In this document: one piece after another, positions 58,214 through 60,000 of the stretch
How the letters are laid out: every line of letters starts with the position of its first letter
How positions within the stretch are numbered: position 1 is the stretch's first letter
DNA from: Cryptomeria japonica
Lineage: Eukaryota; Streptophyta; Pinopsida; Cupressales; Cupressaceae
Direction: 5' to 3'
Assembly: GCF_030272615.1 (NCBI RefSeq)
Contig: NC_081408.1
Span: 339,234,793-339,294,792 of the forward strand
Length of the DNA stretch: 60,000 nt
Position numbers and translations under genes: made by a program
The notes under the pieces: model-generated
The model's database searches: none
What the model was told of the DNA's origin: nothing
What the model saw: the letters and a program-made list of their open reading frames with translations, nothing else

Positions 58214-58666
58214 CCCATATCTATCGCTCCCCTTGTACCATATTGTACTATAACTCTTGCATATCATTTTTGCATGTCTTAAATGGGGTGTTCATTCTCT
58301 GAACCAGAGTAAATTCTCTTAGAGTGAGATGCTTCACACTTGAAACTAGAAACAACATTTGATATATATCTTAGATGGGGTTACACATCACCGAAAACAA
58401 CAAACTCTTAAACGGGATGGCATTGAAGCCAGACATGTATCTGCCACTTGGCATTTACATATTTGCACACACACACAATCGCCCCTTGGCATTCACATTC
58501 ACATTACATCTCTTAAATGGGTTGAAGCACACTAAAAAATAGAGAAAAGACTCTTACACGGGGTGCTTTACACTTGAAACTAGACATCACTTGCACACAC
58601 GCATGAGGATGGGTGGAACTAGCTAAAAACAACTAGACTATTCTTACTCTCCTTCCCACATGGATC

Positions 58667-58810
58667 ACCTAGATAAAAACATCTAGGGGTGAGTTGTCCA
58701 TGTCCTTTCTCATCATGGACCACCTAGATAAAAACATCTAGGTGTGAGTAGTCCATTTCCTCTCTCATCATTCTTCTCATGGATCACCTGGATAAACACA
58801 TCTAGTGTGT
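58667..58810. repeat. Three copies of a CACCTAGAT hairpin
   Basis: CACCTAGAT-AAAAAC-ATCTAGGTG at 58721-58744 is a perfect 9-bp stem. Weaker copies lie near 58667 and 58785. Each is preceded by CATGGA(T/C) and followed by a TCCAT or TTCAT word. Confidence 0.7.
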
Positions 58811-59235
58811 ATTCATGCTCTCTCTTCTTCCTCTCATGAACTCATAGCTTTACTATTGATATTTCATGGATGATGATTTATTTTATCCTTTATGTGATCA
58901 TTTGTGTTCGTGAGATGGCATTTTTTTTTAAAGAATGATATTAGTTGTTGAGATATTTTGATATCGAGGTCTCTTCGGCTAGTTGACTTGAGGTCTTGTT
59001 TTTTGGCTTTTGGGTCTTGTGTGCCTTTGTGTCTTTTCCTTTGTTTGTCTTTTTGACTTTTTGTCTTCTGTCTTATTTTTCTTACTCGTGCACATGTTTG
59101 AGTGAGTTAAGATCCTAAGATTGGGGGCTTAGTTCCTCGAAATTAGTGATATCTTATACTCTTTGTGATTTTTCTCTACATTCCTCATCTTCTTCTACTT
59201 TATCATGAGTATTTGTGTAAGCTCATACTCTTTCT

Positions 59236-60000
59236 AAAGTGGGGGCTAAATGTAGTGTCCTAAAATTGCACCTTACAATTTTGACCACATTCAGGGCCCT
59301 TACCTTAGCGGTCTCATCCCCATGCTTGATTGGGACCCATTTAAGCCTCCCCTATGCAACCAAGCTTCATATTTGCATCTTCTAACTTGCCTAGCCCCTT
59401 ATTCCTAGCCTAAATTAGGGTAGGACTAGGGCACCACACCCTGGTCCCCACCAGGACTAGGGTGCCACATCCTGGTCCTCCCTAATCAGGACCTATTTTC
59501 GCCCCTAGGCCCTATCTCAAATTTGAGCGGGAAACACCCCTCTATGTCGGCTCATGTCGGAAAATTAGTCAATTCATTCTACTGGAAAGTATATAAGGAG
59601 GTATTCCCCTCTGATTTGGGATAACAAGAAATAAGGCAATCAAGTGGAGAAGGGAAGTTGACTACATCAAGTATTCAAGCATTCAAGCATTCAAGCATTC
59701 ATTATCAAGCATTTTTCAAGGTTGCATATTCTTCATCCATCCATTGGAGAATAATTACATCATTCATTTGCAAGCATGTGTGTGTGTGTGTTAGGGTTTT
59801 GTCATGTTCATGCCTTTTCATACAACATATGTAATTACATCTAAGAAGCAAACCATCATCATCATCTATTGCAGATCTGAAGGTATACCTTTCCATCATT
59901 TATTTCAAGCATTTGCAATATTTCATTCAAGGTTGATTCCAAACCGGGGTTTGACTTAGGCAAACCCCTATTCCCAACCCCTTTCTCCTTCCTTCTATGT
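59236..60000 (+). repeat. Polypurine tract and 3' LTR of element E (cut by window end)
   Basis: AAAGTGGGGGCTAAA (59236-59250) precedes TGTAGTGTCC at 59251. Compared with the 5' copy it has an extra duplication of about 36 bp (CCAGGACTAGGGTGCCAC, near 59450) and two extra ATTCAAGCAT units. TATA box near 59587. Confidence 0.88.

Larger units (their letters stand above)
56843..59235. other. 3' untranslated part of element E
   Basis: No convincing gene. Three degenerate copies of a roughly 190-bp unit (near 57070, 57255 and 57435) share TTTCTTG(A/C)AATGGT and CTTATGAATAA(T/C)C(C/T)CTC. TTGGGGGGCAA words recur at 57358 and 57668. The end is pyrimidine-rich with ATTGGGGGCTTAG near 59123. Confidence 0.6.
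53145..60000 (+). mobile_element. Element E: LTR element without pol, cut by the window end
   Basis: Two similar LTR copies start at 53145 and 59251 with TGTAG(C/T)(A/G)TCCTAAAATTGCACC. A polypurine tract precedes the second. Between them lie an AT-rich leader, one gene (55389-56842) and a 2.4-kb untranslated tail. No RT, RNase H or integrase is seen. The inner LTR border and primer site could not be fixed. Confidence 0.82.

Noticed and set aside
1-60000. tRNA or rRNA genes
   Set aside because: I saw no cloverleaf-like or rRNA-like sequence; tRNA matches are only primer-binding sites.

Overview
This is a repeat-dominated piece of a land-plant nuclear genome. I see no intact host gene, rRNA or tRNA. 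Almost everything is nested LTR retrotransposons plus one LINE. The plant assignment rests on Tat-lineage Ty3/gypsy elements with a second RNase H, on plant mobile domain (PMD) proteins, and on plant-type copia and L1 elements. The depth of nesting suggests a large genome. A gymnosperm is possible, but that is only an impression.

Layout. 1-6964: 3' half of a plus-strand Tat element (A): integrase, an antisense PMD pseudogene, short-repeat arrays, polypurine tract and 3' LTR. 6966-7258 and 40757 onward: two halves of an unrecognised reading frame, split by element C. 7259-40756: element C, a minus-strand Tat element with a perfect 5-bp target duplication ATTAG and a tRNA-Lys primer-binding site. 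It has lost its reverse transcriptase. C is itself interrupted twice: by element B (10232-26388), a nearly complete minus-strand relative of A that landed inside C's antisense PMD frame, and by a 5'-truncated L1-type LINE (37914-40585) with a 16-bp duplication inside C's 5' LTR. 40891-43920: degenerate repeats and a five-copy tandem array of about 358 bp. 43922-49748: element D, a copia-type element with LTR, tRNA-iMet primer site and zinc knuckles but no pol. In the place of pol is a long unrecognised coding region. 49791-50742: a minus-strand unrecognised broken gene. 51480-53083: LTR and polypurine tract of a minus-strand copia-like remnant (F). 53145 to the window end: element E, an LTR element whose only gene encodes a membrane-like N-terminus, a G-patch and CHHC-type motifs, without pol.

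How it fits together. The order of events follows from the nesting: the host frame is oldest, then C, then B and the LINE inside C. Elements A, B and C share one plan: gag-protease-G-patch-(RT)-RNase H-integrase on one strand and a PMD gene on the opposite strand between pol and the 3' LTR. The most interesting pattern is that, in both families, a family-specific short motif is repeated in the leader of gag-pol and again upstream of the antisense PMD gene, in the same orientation relative to each gene. Nearly all coding regions are decayed. Where A and B can be compared, most stops come from C-to-T or G-to-A changes, especially CAG to TAG, as expected of methylated, silenced DNA.
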